Shown here piece by piece: positions 1 to 9,000 of a DNA stretch of 10,517 nt; position 1 is the stretch's first letter; every line of letters starts with the position of its first letter. The notes below the pieces were generated by a model. It did not search any database and had not been told where the DNA came from. It worked only from the letters and a program-made list of their open reading frames with translations. The stretch comes from Tannerellaceae bacterium (GTDB taxonomy: Bacteria > Bacteroidota > Bacteroidia > Bacteroidales > Tannerellaceae). Position numbers and translations under genes: made by a program. The stretch lies in assembly GCA_031265595.1 (NCBI GenBank), contig JAISCM010000018.1, positions 1-10,517 on the forward strand, read 5' to 3'.

Positions 1-120
1 CATTCAGTAATAGAAGGGATTCCTCCCAGAAGGCCTAAAGCGCCATTTCTTCAGATGAGAAAGGAATTATCAAGAGTTTTTAAAAGTTGGGACATTTGTC
101 CGGAAAAGGGGGATGACTGA
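1..120 (+). CDS. Possible 3' end of an unidentified gene, cut by the window edge
   Basis: Frame 1 is open from the first base to a TGA at 118-120, giving 39 codons. The translation is basic and proline-containing (it begins HSVIEGIPPRRPKAPF and ends ICPEKGDD). I do not recognise the family. No signal peptide, membrane segment or catalytic motif is visible in the piece. An open stretch this short can occur by chance, so the call rests mainly on two things: the composition looks coding, and the following 340 bp looks like a typical intergenic control region. If real, it lies upstream of susC in the same direction but is separated by too long a gap for obvious operon coupling. It could equally be non-coding. 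Confidence 0.35.
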   Translation, partial: HSVIEGIPPRRPKAPFLQMRKELSRVFKSWDICPEKGDD

Positions 121-126
121 TTCCCC
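108..126 (+). terminator. Weak hairpin overlapping the stop of the partial upstream frame
   Basis: Bases 108-114 can pair with 120-126: four G-C pairs, one G-U and two A-T pairs, with a 5-nt loop. The stem spans the TGA at 118-120. No T-run follows, so it is a poor intrinsic terminator. It is listed only because it sits exactly where the partial upstream reading frame ends. Confidence 0.2.
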
Positions 127-266
127 ATAACGGGATGCTATAAGGCTTTGCTGCCATTGTGGTATGGGCTATTCCGTTTGTTCGATGTGTTAAAATTTAA
201 GCCAAAAGTTATTTTTTTGTCAAAATGTTATCGTTGATATGATTTTTTATCTATACATTCGCACGA

Positions 267-310
267 TAAATTAATTGCTAACGATACAATACTTTGCTTA
301 AATTAATTGC
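267..310. repeat. Two 12-bp direct repeats, 32 bp apart, upstream of susC
   Basis: TAAATTAATTGC occurs at 267-278 and again, without mismatch, at 299-310. Start to start is 32 bp, close to three turns of B-DNA, so both copies would face the same side of the helix. This arrangement fits tandem sites for a transcription regulator of the susC-susD operon, although no regulator gene lies in the window. The repeat is AT-rich, so chance is not excluded. Confidence 0.5.
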
Positions 311-322
311 AATGCCTATGAT

Positions 323-339
323 TACATTTATTAAATGTA
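323..339. promoter_or_regulatory. 17-bp perfect palindrome, candidate operator
   Basis: TACATTTATTAAATGTA has perfect 8-bp arms around a single central T at 331. The single-base centre suits a DNA-bound protein dimer better than an RNA hairpin, though a 6-bp stem with a 5-nt loop is possible. It lies about 120 bp before the susC ATG, just after the spaced direct repeat. Function is inferred from position and symmetry only. Confidence 0.4.
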
Positions 340-395
340 GGGGCCTGACGGTTTCTATTTTCACTCAATCCGTGAATTATAATTATTGAACAGAA

Positions 396-414
396 ACTTC
401 AATTTTATTGAAGT
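396..414. promoter_or_regulatory. 19-bp perfect dyad, leader hairpin or operator of susC
   Basis: ACTTCAAT (396-403) and ATTGAAGT (407-414) are exact inverted copies around a TTT loop. The dyad ends 45 bp before the susC ATG. If the start of transcription lies upstream, the mRNA leader would carry an 8-bp hairpin. Otherwise it may be a protein-binding site. It lacks a following T-run, so it does not look like a terminator. Confidence 0.4.
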
Positions 415-459
415 CTATGGTCTATGCCATTTTTATTTATTAATTAAATCATCAATCTT

Positions 460-3400
460 ATGTTGAAAAACTTCAAAAAAGTAAGCTTGATCGTAATTGC
501 AGCCGTATGTTTTTCCGGGAACATATACGCAGATAAAATTACGGTTGAGCCGGGTACTACCGGTAAGCTGCAACAGCACGGTAAAATTACAGGTATAATT
601 GAGGATGCTTTCGGGCCGGTAATCGGAGCTTCTATCCTTATTAAAGGAACTACGAACGGTACGATCACCGGTATGGACGGCGAGTTTACACTGGATGGCC
701 TGACAAATGGCGATGTTATTTTAATATCCTATATCGGATATGTTTCCCAGGAAATTGTTTATACCGGACAAGCAACGCTGTCTGTTAAGTTGGCCGAAGA
801 CACACAGAAATTAGACGAAGTAGTGGTCACTGCTTTAGGAATCAAGCGCGAGAAGAAAGCATTAGGGTATGCCATGCAGGAAGTGAAAGGAGACCAATTA
901 ACCGAATCACGTGATGCGAACGTTGTCAATACATTAGCAGGTAAGATTGCCGGTGTACAAATCAATCAGAGCAGTACGGGCGTTGGCGGGGGAACCCGTA
1001 TTGTGATCCGTGGGAATAACTCGATTGCCGGAAACAACCAGCCTTTGGTAGTAGTGGATGGCGTGCCGATAGACAACTTCAGTAGCGATACGGATGAATA
1101 TTGGGGAAACGGCGCCATAGACAAAGGATCCGGTATTTCCGACATCTCGCCCGATGATATCGAAAGTATGTCGGTATTGAAAGGCCCTGCCGCTGCCGCT
1201 CTTTATGGTAGCCGCGCCGGTAACGGAGTTGTGATGATCACAACCAAGACAGGAGGGACAGGCAAAGGATTAGGCATCTCACTGAATACGAACCTTACCT
1301 TTGAGAGCCCGATGATGACGCCGGATTTCCAGAACCTGTACGGACAAGGCTCGAACAATGTATTCGGCAATGACCTGGTGGGTAGCTGGGGGCCTAAAAT
1401 GAATGGTTCCGTTGAAGAAATGGCGTTAGGTTCTTTTTCGTATGCCGCCCGCGACAACAGCTTGTATAAAGATTTCCTGCGAACGGGTACAAGTTGGACG
1501 AATAGCCTTGAGCTGGGTAAATCTACCGAAGACATGACTTTCCGCGCATCCGTAACACGCCTCGACAATCAATCGGTTGTCCCGAACAGCGGGATGGAAC
1601 GCACGTCTATCAACCTTCGTACAACAGCCAAACTGTCGGATTGGTTGTCTGCCGACGTTAAAATCAATTATGTTAATTCAAAATCAAAGAACCGTGTAGC
1701 GCTTGCTGCCGACCCGAATAACGTATTCTACGATTACCTGACGATGCCTCGCAGTATTGGTTTCTCCGACTGGGATGCCTACAGGGGAACGAACTGGAAA
1801 AGGGAAGACGGCAAGCCGGCGTCGTGGAAGTTGGTACACAACACAGCGCCTAACAACCCCTACTGGGCTACCGAACGCAACCTGAACTCGGACAAGAGAG
1901 ACCGTTATATTGGTTTTGCCGCCCTTGATTTTACGTTTACCGACTGGTTGGCTCTCAAGCTGCGTACCGGGATGGATAATTATACCTTCCTGTACGACTG
2001 GACACGCGCTACCGGCAATCCTTACTGGGAAAACAACGGAAGCTACCGCGTACAAACCGAACGCTTCAAGGAGCTTAACTCAGACTTCCTGTTCACGGCG
2101 CAAGGTAATTGGGACAAGTTTGGCATCGTAGGTACATTAGGCGGTAATATTATGTATCGCTCTACGTCAAAAAACAATGATTGGTCGGGCGAATTGGTTA
2201 TCCCAGACTTTTATTCAATCAATAATGGTAAGATACATAGCGGCGAGTTTACGAAGAATCGTAAGCAGATCAATTCTTTATATGCTACGGCCTCTTTCTC
2301 ATGGGATAGCTATCTTTACCTGGATGTGACAGGACGCAACGACTGGTCGTCTACATTGCCCAAAGATAATAATTCGTATTTCTACCCGTCGGTAGGCGGC
2401 AGTTGGATATTTACCCAGATGATGCGTAATGCAGGACATGAAACAGGGCCATTGAGTTTCGGTAAATTACGCGTTTCATGGGCGCAGGTAGGTAATGATA
2501 CGGAACCGTATATGCTGCTTGATTACTATACGCTTAATTATGATATTAAAGGCGGTATATTCAATGCTACAAATAAAGACTGGATCGCTAATCCGAACCT
2601 GAAGAACGAAACAATCGAATCGTGGGAAGCAGGGCTTGAGTTGAGAGGTTTTGAAAACCGTATAGGATTGGATGTTTCTTATTATAAGAAGAATGCAAAA
2701 AACCAGATACTAAAGACCTCGGTTCCTGCCGGTACCGGATACAGCTACAAACTGATTAACGCAGGTAACATTGAAAACAAAGGGTTGGAAATAGCGCTGA
2801 ATGCCACTCCTGTGAAGACATCCAATGGCTTTACCTGGGAAACACTTGTAAACTGGGCAAAGAATAAAAACAAAATTATAGAACTGACCGAAGGGACAGA
2901 CCGTCAGATATTAAGTGACGGCACCGGCGTGAATTTCATGCAGATCGTTGCCGAAGTAGGAGGAACCTACGGCGATATGTATGGCACAGCCTACGAACGC
3001 GACGCCAACGGTACGATTGTGATTGGCGACAACGGCCTTCCTATCCAGGCCGGCGCTATGCAGAAGCTGGGAAATAACCAGCCGGCATGGATGTTGGGCT
3101 GGTGGAACAATTTCTCGTATAAAAACGTTACGTTCGGATTCCTCTTCGATTTGAATTATGGCGGCGACATCTATATGGGGTCTATCCAGCAGGGAACCCG
3201 TTGGGGTAATCTGGCGATGACATTGGATGGCCGTGATGGCATGGTAGTGTCTGGCGTAACAAAAAGCGGCGATCAGAACACCAAAGAAGTTACCGCACAA
3301 CAATACTGGACAGGCATCTCAGGCATCACGGAAGCCTTTATTTATGATGCAACAAATGCCCGTCTGCGTGAAGTGAACTTAGGGTATTCATTGCCGAAAG

Positions 3401-3594
3401 CGCTGCTGGCAAAGACGCCGTTTGCAAGTGTCAAGGCCAGCCTTGTTGCCCGTAACCTCTTTATGATCTATCATAAAACAAAGAAGTTCGACCCAGAATC
3501 CGGATTCAGTAATGCAAGTTCCGTACAAGGTATCGAATTTGCTTCCATGCCTACGATGAGAAGCATCGGGTTTAACATCAATGTTACATTTTAA
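460..3594 (+). CDS. SusC/RagA-family TonB-dependent outer-membrane transporter
   Basis: This 1044-residue protein is the channel half of a SusC/SusD nutrient importer, powered from the inner membrane by TonB-ExbBD. A lysine-rich start and hydrophobic stretch form a signal peptide, with likely cleavage after NIYA (residue 24). Residues about 42-115 are a carboxypeptidase-D regulatory-like domain (GKITGIIEDAFG to the end of the sheet domain). A TonB-box-like segment LDEVVVTALG follows at 118-127, then ALGIKREKKALGYA, typical of this family. The plug domain contains LYGSRAGNGVVMITTKTG at 248-265. The rest is beta-barrel, ending RSIGFNINVTF with the C-terminal Phe usual for outer-membrane barrels. 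No STN domain is present before the sheet domain, so direct signalling to an anti-sigma factor is unlikely. Length is normal for the family. The substrate (glycan, peptide or other) cannot be read from the sequence. susD follows after 26 bp. Confidence 0.95.
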   Translation: MLKNFKKVSLIVIAAVCFSGNIYADKITVEPGTTGKLQQHGKITGIIEDAFGPVIGASILIKGTTNGTITGMDGEFTLDGLTNGDVILISYIGYVSQEIVYTGQATLSVKLAEDTQKLDEVVVTALGIKREKKALGYAMQEVKGDQLTESRDANVVNTLAGKIAGVQINQSSTGVGGGTRIVIRGNNSIAGNNQPLVVVDGVPIDNFSSDTDEYWGNGAIDKGSGISDISPDDIESMSVLKGPAAAALYGSRAGNGVVMITTKTGGTGKGLGISLNTNLTFESPMMTPDFQNLYGQGSNNVFGNDLVGSWGPKMNGSVEEMALGSFSYAARDNSLYKDFLRTGTSWTNSLELGKSTEDMTFRASVTRLDNQSVVPNSGMERTSINLRTTAKLSDWLSADVKINYVNSKSKNRVALAADPNNVFYDYLTMPRSIGFSDWDAYRGTNWKREDGKPASWKLVHNTAPNNPYWATERNLNSDKRDRYIGFAALDFTFTDWLALKLRTGMDNYTFLYDWTRATGNPYWENNGSYRVQTERFKELNSDFLFTAQGNWDKFGIVGTLGGNIMYRSTSKNNDWSGELVIPDFYSINNGKIHSGEFTKNRKQINSLYATASFSWDSYLYLDVTGRNDWSSTLPKDNNSYFYPSVGGSWIFTQMMRNAGHETGPLSFGKLRVSWAQVGNDTEPYMLLDYYTLNYDIKGGIFNATNKDWIANPNLKNETIESWEAGLELRGFENRIGLDVSYYKKNAKNQILKTSVPAGTGYSYKLINAGNIENKGLEIALNATPVKTSNGFTWETLVNWAKNKNKIIELTEGTDRQILSDGTGVNFMQIVAEVGGTYGDMYGTAYERDANGTIVIGDNGLPIQAGAMQKLGNNQPAWMLGWWNNFSYKNVTFGFLFDLNYGGDIYMGSIQQGTRWGNLAMTLDGRDGMVVSGVTKSGDQNTKEVTAQQYWTGISGITEAFIYDATNARLREVNLGYSLPKALLAKTPFASVKASLVARNLFMIYHKTKKFDPESGFSNASSVQGIEFASMPTMRSIGFNINVTF

Positions 3595-3620
3595 TCAGTA
3601 TCCATAAGAAAGAAAATAAT

Positions 3621-5297
3621 ATGAAAACAATCAAGAAATATATCGCTTGTTCTTTGTTTTTGTTAGCGCTTTCGGGCTGCGACCTGACTGGCCTGAACGA
3701 CAATCCAAACGAACCAACAGATAATGTGGATTATAATATGATGGATCCACGCCTGGGAGCCACATTAAGAAATGGCCTCTCCATAGAAGGAGACGACGAG
3801 CAACGTGTTAAATCATTGATGATCGACTTCTTTGCACAGATAGGCGATGGAGGCGGACAAACCACGAAGAACTACATTATGATAGAAGACTGGAGCCGCC
3901 GTATGTATAAACGTGTTCAGTCTAACGTAGCTTCCCTGAATATTGTGATCCGTAACCTGGGCAATAATACCGGAGGGAATGATTATACAAACAGCCTTGC
4001 CCTGGCCAAGATATGGCGTGTATACGTACAAATGACGGGTGTGGATTTCTTTGGCCCGATCCCTTTCGCCACGTATAAGGAAATAGAAGATAATCCTCCG
4101 TACAAATCAGTAAAAGATACCTATATGGAGTTCTTTACAGAATTGGATGAAGCCATTGCCCTTATTGATAAAGGGGCAGGCGCTCCGGCATTTGTAAACT
4201 CGGCGTCGGATGTATTGTATGGAAACGATATGGCGAAATGGAAAAAGTTTGCCAGTTCCCTGCGCTTACGTTTTGCCCTGCGCTTGTCGGAAATAGACCC
4301 GGGCGCCTGTGCGGCCGAAGCGAAGAAAGCCATAGCATCCGGCGTATTCGACGGCGCAGCGGATAATGCAACCATCGCTCCTGTGGCAAACGGCGATTGG
4401 GGGAAGGATTATAACTATACCATGTTCCAGATCACCTGGGCTTCGCCGATCAACCTGACGTCTTCGTTCGAGAAATTACTTACGAATATCGGGGGGAAAG
4501 AATTTCCAAGCTATCTTATAAACAAGCGGAAAGCGCTATCGGGCGATGCCGGAACTCCTTTATCGGCCATACATCCGGACAAGGCAGACCCACGGGCTAC
4601 CGAAATGTTCGACCCGGGATATAACAGTGGCGACTGGAAAGGGATGCCCTATGGCCTAAGCCCTTCCGTATATAATGAAGATGTGAAGTATAAAAAGAAT
4701 GACTATGCAGAGTTTGGCTACCTTATCAAGAATGGCGTTCCTTATAAGAACCGCCCGTATGATATACTTCTGTACGAAGAAGTTTGTTTCCTGAAAGCAG
4801 AAGCAGCCTTGCGCGGATTTATTGCGGGAGATGCAAAAGCCGAATATGAAAAGGGCGTACGTGCTTCATTTGATACATGGGGCGTAGCGGCCGATGTGGA
4901 TGCTTACCTGGCTTCCAGTGATAAAAACCAGGCAGGTACCAGCGCCAGCTTCGACGACCAGACAGGCGCCGGCAATACGGCTTTGGAAAAAATCATTACA
5001 CAGAAATACATTGCCGCATTCCCGGATGTTTCGTTTGAGTCGTGGAATGACAAACGCCGCCTCAACCTGCCCCGTATGGATGTAGGCATTGACAGGAATG
5101 AACTATACTACGATGCAAACAACAGGGATATTAAAGACCCGAAAAACTTTATCAAACGCGTACAGTATCCCGAACAGGAAGCGCTGATAAACAAAGCGGA
5201 ATACGACAAGGGCGTTCAGTTACTGGGCGGAGCAGACAATGTGGCCACACCCTTATGGTGGGATAAGAACAGCAACTATTGTACCTCGGCTGAATAA
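3621..5297 (+). CDS. SusD/RagB-family nutrient-binding outer-membrane lipoprotein
   Basis: This 558-residue protein is the surface-exposed binding partner and lid of the SusC transporter encoded just upstream. The N-terminus is a lipoprotein signal with lipobox ALSGC, so Cys20 should be lipidated. The mature end reads CDLTGLNDNPNEPTD, the NPNEP-type start common in one SusD subgroup. Family hallmarks follow: IWRVYVQMTGVDFFGPIPF near 131-149, a helical repeat segment with FLKAEAALRGF at 390-400, and LEKIITQKYIAAFP then ESWNDKRRLNLP from 455 to about 485. No glycan-active enzyme domain is fused. The start is preceded by an A-rich stretch (AAGAAAGAAAATAAT), a common Bacteroidota translation start context. 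The 26-bp gap from susC indicates one transcript, ended by the hairpin at 5330-5367. Ligand unknown. Confidence 0.95.
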   Translation: MKTIKKYIACSLFLLALSGCDLTGLNDNPNEPTDNVDYNMMDPRLGATLRNGLSIEGDDEQRVKSLMIDFFAQIGDGGGQTTKNYIMIEDWSRRMYKRVQSNVASLNIVIRNLGNNTGGNDYTNSLALAKIWRVYVQMTGVDFFGPIPFATYKEIEDNPPYKSVKDTYMEFFTELDEAIALIDKGAGAPAFVNSASDVLYGNDMAKWKKFASSLRLRFALRLSEIDPGACAAEAKKAIASGVFDGAADNATIAPVANGDWGKDYNYTMFQITWASPINLTSSFEKLLTNIGGKEFPSYLINKRKALSGDAGTPLSAIHPDKADPRATEMFDPGYNSGDWKGMPYGLSPSVYNEDVKYKKNDYAEFGYLIKNGVPYKNRPYDILLYEEVCFLKAEAALRGFIAGDAKAEYEKGVRASFDTWGVAADVDAYLASSDKNQAGTSASFDDQTGAGNTALEKIITQKYIAAFPDVSFESWNDKRRLNLPRMDVGIDRNELYYDANNRDIKDPKNFIKRVQYPEQEALINKAEYDKGVQLLGGADNVATPLWWDKNSNYCTSAE

Positions 5298-5329
5298 AGC
5301 GGGCCAATAAAGCGAAGTACTATAAAGAC

Positions 5330-5367
5330 AATAAGGGGCGCCTCCGGTTTGGAGGGCGCCCCTTATT
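5330..5367. terminator. Strong bidirectional terminator between susD and the barrel gene
   Basis: AATAAGGGGCGCCTCC (5330-5345) pairs with 5351-5367 around a GGTTT loop, giving a 16-bp GC-rich stem with one bulged C on the right arm. The stem begins 32 bp after the susD stop and ends 26 bp before the stop of the convergent barrel gene. The outer arms supply T-containing tails in both directions (CCTTATTCATT rightward, CCTTATTGTCTTT leftward), so it can plausibly stop both transcripts. Confidence 0.85.
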
Positions 5368-5393
5368 CATTGTAAGAAAAGCGGAGTTTCTGC

Positions 5394-5993
5394 TTAGTAG
5401 AAACAATATCCGAAATTAAATTGAACAACGATGTTCCGGTACGATCCCTTGTCTGTCTGAAAAGGTACGCCGTCGTAGGTAAACTGGCTTTTGGCTGTGC
5501 TGGTAAGTCCGCAGTTTATATTGGCAGAGACGAAGAAGCCGTTCTCTAATAAATACCCTGCGCCTATTACGGCGGAGAGGTCGAACGGTTTTACCATGTC
5601 GCCATCTATCCGGTCTGTTTCAAACATTTTGCTGGCGAATGCCTGTTTATTCACATTCGCTTTTATACCCAGTTGCGGGCCTGCGAACACACTCAGGCCG
5701 CGATTTACGTAGTATTTGGCCAGTACCGGAAGATTCAGGTAATTGTGCTGCAAGTCTGTATTGGCAAATTTAAACCGGGAGCCTTGCATGGAATAATAGA
5801 GCCCTGCTTCCGCAGAAAGCAGGGGCGTAATTAAGTACTCGGCGGAAGCGCCAAAATTTAAGCCAGGTTTGAATGTTCCGCGGGTGTTTGTTTTATTAGC
5901 CAGGTTTAATCCGGCCCTTGCAGCATAGCGGAACTGTTGTGCATTAACCTGAAATGCTGTTAGCAAAAGTAACAGGCAGGCAATCTTTTTCAT
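5394..5993 (-). CDS. Small outer-membrane beta-barrel protein (PorT/OMP_b-brl_2 type)
   Basis: This 199-residue protein has a clear signal peptide (MKKIACLLLLLTAFQVNA, likely cleavage after Ala18). The remainder is made of alternating strands: RYAARAGLNLAN, then NFGASAEYLITPLLSAEAGLYYSMQGS, then YLNLPVLAKYY at 85-95, which is the most diagnostic motif of this barrel family. The glycine- and aromatic-rich C-terminus reads VVQFNFGYCFY. An eight-stranded barrel is expected from the length and family. Members are often labelled PorT, but the real PorT acts in type IX secretion and nothing here supports that role. The function is unknown; it is probably structural or a narrow channel. The ATG lies 30 bp beyond the purL stop with no visible promoter between, so it is probably the second gene of the purL transcript. 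The terminator at 5330-5367 lies just downstream. Confidence 0.85.
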   Translation of the reverse strand: MKKIACLLLLLTAFQVNAQQFRYAARAGLNLANKTNTRGTFKPGLNFGASAEYLITPLLSAEAGLYYSMQGSRFKFANTDLQHNYLNLPVLAKYYVNRGLSVFAGPQLGIKANVNKQAFASKMFETDRIDGDMVKPFDLSAVIGAGYLLENGFFVSANINCGLTSTAKSQFTYDGVPFQTDKGSYRNIVVQFNFGYCFY

Positions 5994-6023
5994 CAGTTTT
6001 CGACAGTTAGTTTATTATTTGTT

Positions 6024-9000
6024 TCACATATCTTCTATCCATTTACGGGCATTAACAAAGGCTTCTATCCAGGGAGTAACCTCATCTTCTTTCCGTTTGG
6101 CCGGGTAATGGGCGCATTGCCAGGGGAACAAGGCCCGTTCGGCATGCGGCATCATTGCTAAATGGCGGCCGTCTGTTGAGCATACGCCTGCTACCGACCA
6201 GGGCGAACCATTGGGATTAGCGGGATAACCTTCGTACGTATATTTTGCCACAATGTGGTATTCTTTTTCTTCATAAGGGAAGGAGAACCGGCCTTCCCGG
6301 TGGGCGATCCAGGCGCCCAGCTTCGAGCCGCTTAATGAACCGAACATGATCGAATGATTCTTCGGTATGTCGAGCGTAACAAATTCCGACTCAAATTTAT
6401 CCGATTCGTTGAGGATCATTTGGTGTTTCTTTTCATGCTCCGGGTAAAGGAGCCCGAGTTCGGCCATTAACTGGCAACCGTTACATATACCCATGCTTAA
6501 CGTATCTTTCCGGGCGTAATAATTTTTGATGGCTTTGCTGGCATTCTCGTTATAGAGGAAGCCGCCGGCCCATCCTTTGGCAGAGCCTAATACGTCTGAA
6601 TTGGCAAAGCCGCCGCAGAATACGATCAGGTTGACGTCTTCCAGCGTTTCGCGCCCGCTGGCCAGGTCGGTCATGTGAACGTCTTTTACGTCGAAGCCTG
6701 CCAGGTATAAGGCGTAGGCTGTTTCGCGTTCGCATTGCGTGCCCTGCTCGCGGATAACGGCCGCTTTGATCCCGGTGGGTTGATCCCGGTCGGGCGAAAG
6801 GTTGTAGGCGGATAATGTACCGGTGAAGCTTTTAGGGTATCTAAATTCCAGCGGTTGCATTTTGTAGTTCTCATACCGGTTGCCGGCGCAGAGGCTTCCG
6901 CTTTGGATAACGTCTAATTTATAAGAAGAAGCATACCATACATCCCGCATATAGTCAATGCCGAAATGATATTGTGCGCCATCTTTGGATACAAGGATAT
7001 GCCTTTCGTCTGCCGGTTTGCCAAGCAGGGCAAAGCCAACGCCGGCTTCCCTCAGCAGGTGTTCGAAGGCTTTCTTATGGCTTACCTGCACAAGGATACC
7101 CGGATTTTCGGCAAATAATATCCGGATAATATCCGGCTCGGGCAGGGCGTCTAATGAAATATCCAAGCCACCCTCTACGTTGGCGAAACACATTTCGAGC
7201 AGGGCGGTTATCATGCCGCCGGCAGAGATGTCGTGCCCGGCAAGCAGCAAGCCTTTATCAATCGCTTCCTGTATGGCGTTGAATGCGTCGAGGAAATAGT
7301 CTGCATCCTGTACCGTAGGGACGGCATCGCCCAACCGGTTTAAGGCCTGGGCAAAAGCAGAGCCGCCCAGCTTCAACGCATCGAAAGAGAAATCTATATA
7401 ATATAGGTACGTATTTTTATCGTGCTGGATAACCGGCGACACAATTTTCTTTACGTCGCTCACTTCTGCTCCGGCCGAGATGATGACTGTACCCGGAGAC
7501 AATACTTTTTTATCTCCGTACTTTTGCGTCATAGATAAAGAGTCTTTACCTGTCGGTATATTGATTCCCAGGTCGCAGGCAAAGGCCGAGGCGGCTTCTA
7601 CGGCAGCGTATAGCCGGGCGTCTTCGCCTTCGTTGCGGCAAGGCCACATCCAGTTGGCGCTCAGTGAAACGCCTGCTAACTGGCCGGCCAGGGGAGCAAA
7701 TACAAGGTTCGTCAGCGCTTCGGCAATCGAAAGGACGGCGCCGGCGGCAGGATCTACAATGCCCGCCTGCGGAGCATGCCCTATAGACGTGGCGATGCCG
7801 GCTTTCCCTCTATAATCTAATGCTACGGCGCCTAAGTCGCTTAGGGGCAACTGTATCTCTCCCTGGCATTGCTGGCGGGCTACTTTGCCCGACACCGAGC
7901 GGTCTACTTTGTTTGTCAACCAGTCTTTGCAGGCAACAGCTTCGAGCTGCAATACATTTTCGAGGTAGGTATGGAGATTAGATACATCGTATACTATGGG
8001 TTGGTATGTTGCTTCCACCGTTTTATCAACCATCACCGTTTTGGGCGGTTTGCCAAACATATAGTCAAGCTTCAGGTCGATGGGCCTTACGCCGTCGGCC
8101 TGTTCAAATACCAGCTTCATGTCGCCGGTTGTTTCGCCTGCCACATAGATGGGAGCCCGTTCACGTGCGGCCATACGTTTTACCCGTTCCACCTCTTTTT
8201 CTTCCATTAGCAAACCCATTCGCTCCTGGCTTTCGTTTCCGATGATCTCTTTAGACGACAGGGTAGGGTCGCCCACCGGTAATTGGGCCATATCGATGCG
8301 TCCGCCCGTAGCTTCCACCAGTTCGGAAAGGCAGTTCAAATGGCCGCCTGCGCCGTGGTCGTGTATAGAAACAATCGGATTATCTTCCGATTCGGCTATG
8401 CTGCGGATCACATTAGATACACGTTTCTGCATCTCGGGATTGGCGCGCTGTACGGCATTCAGTTCGATGCCGCTTGTAAACTGCCCCGTGTTTACCGACG
8501 AAACAGCCCCTCCGCCCATCCCGATGCGGTAATTATCGCCCCCCATCACAACTACCTTCTCGCCAGGCTTCGGCTCTCCCTTCAGGGCATCGCGCCTGTT
8601 GGCATAGCCTATGCCTCCGGCCAGCATGATCACCTTATCATATCCGTATTGCCGGCCATTCTCTTCATGCTCGAAGGTGAGAAGGGAACCGCAAATGAGC
8701 GGCTGCCCGAACTTATTCCCGAAATCGGAAGCGCCGTTAGACGCCTTGATCAGCAATTGCTCAGGCGTTTGGTATAACCACGGCCGGGGGTCTAGTATCT
8801 TTTCCCACGCGCGGGCCCCCTCCGTGCGGGGGTAAGAAGTCATGTAAACAGCCGTTCCCGCAATGGGAAGAGAAGCTTTCCCTCCGCCGAGGCGATCGCG
8901 TATTTCGCCGCCCGTACCGGTTGCCGCCCCATTGAAAGGCTCTACGGTAGTAGGGAAATTATGCGTCTCGGCCTTCAGCGAAATCACCGTCTCTATGGTA

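Larger units (their letters stand above)
121..459. other. Gene-free control region upstream of susC
   Basis: This stretch is AT-rich, carries stops in the frames read and contains no credible gene. It holds a spaced 12-bp direct repeat (267-278 and 299-310), a 17-bp perfect palindrome (323-339), a 19-bp perfect dyad (396-414) and several copies of ACGATA. I found no exact TAnnTTTG element on the plus strand. The nearest approach is TACTTTG at 290-296, which is one base short. The bases just before the susC ATG are nearly all A and T without a Shine-Dalgarno motif, as is usual for Bacteroidota. Confidence 0.7.

Noticed and set aside
132..140. GGGATGCTA shared with the right edge of the window (10508-10516) as possible element ends
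   Set aside because: A 9-base match is too short, the region between holds ordinary chromosomal genes including purL, and no transposase or integrase is present.
290..296. TACTTTG as a susC promoter -7 element
   Set aside because: It has one base fewer than TAnnTTTG between TA and TTTG, and no TTTG lies at the -33 distance. It is mentioned only as the closest candidate.
2911..3303. 130-codon minus-strand frame inside susC
   Set aside because: It is antisense to a clearly coding barrel region, with no signal, domain or start context.
8283..8777. 164-codon plus-strand frame opposite purL, with other long antisense frames in 6985-8835
   Set aside because: They lie wholly inside the well-supported purL gene on the opposite strand, and their translations show no domain. 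They are mirror frames of GC-richer coding sequence.
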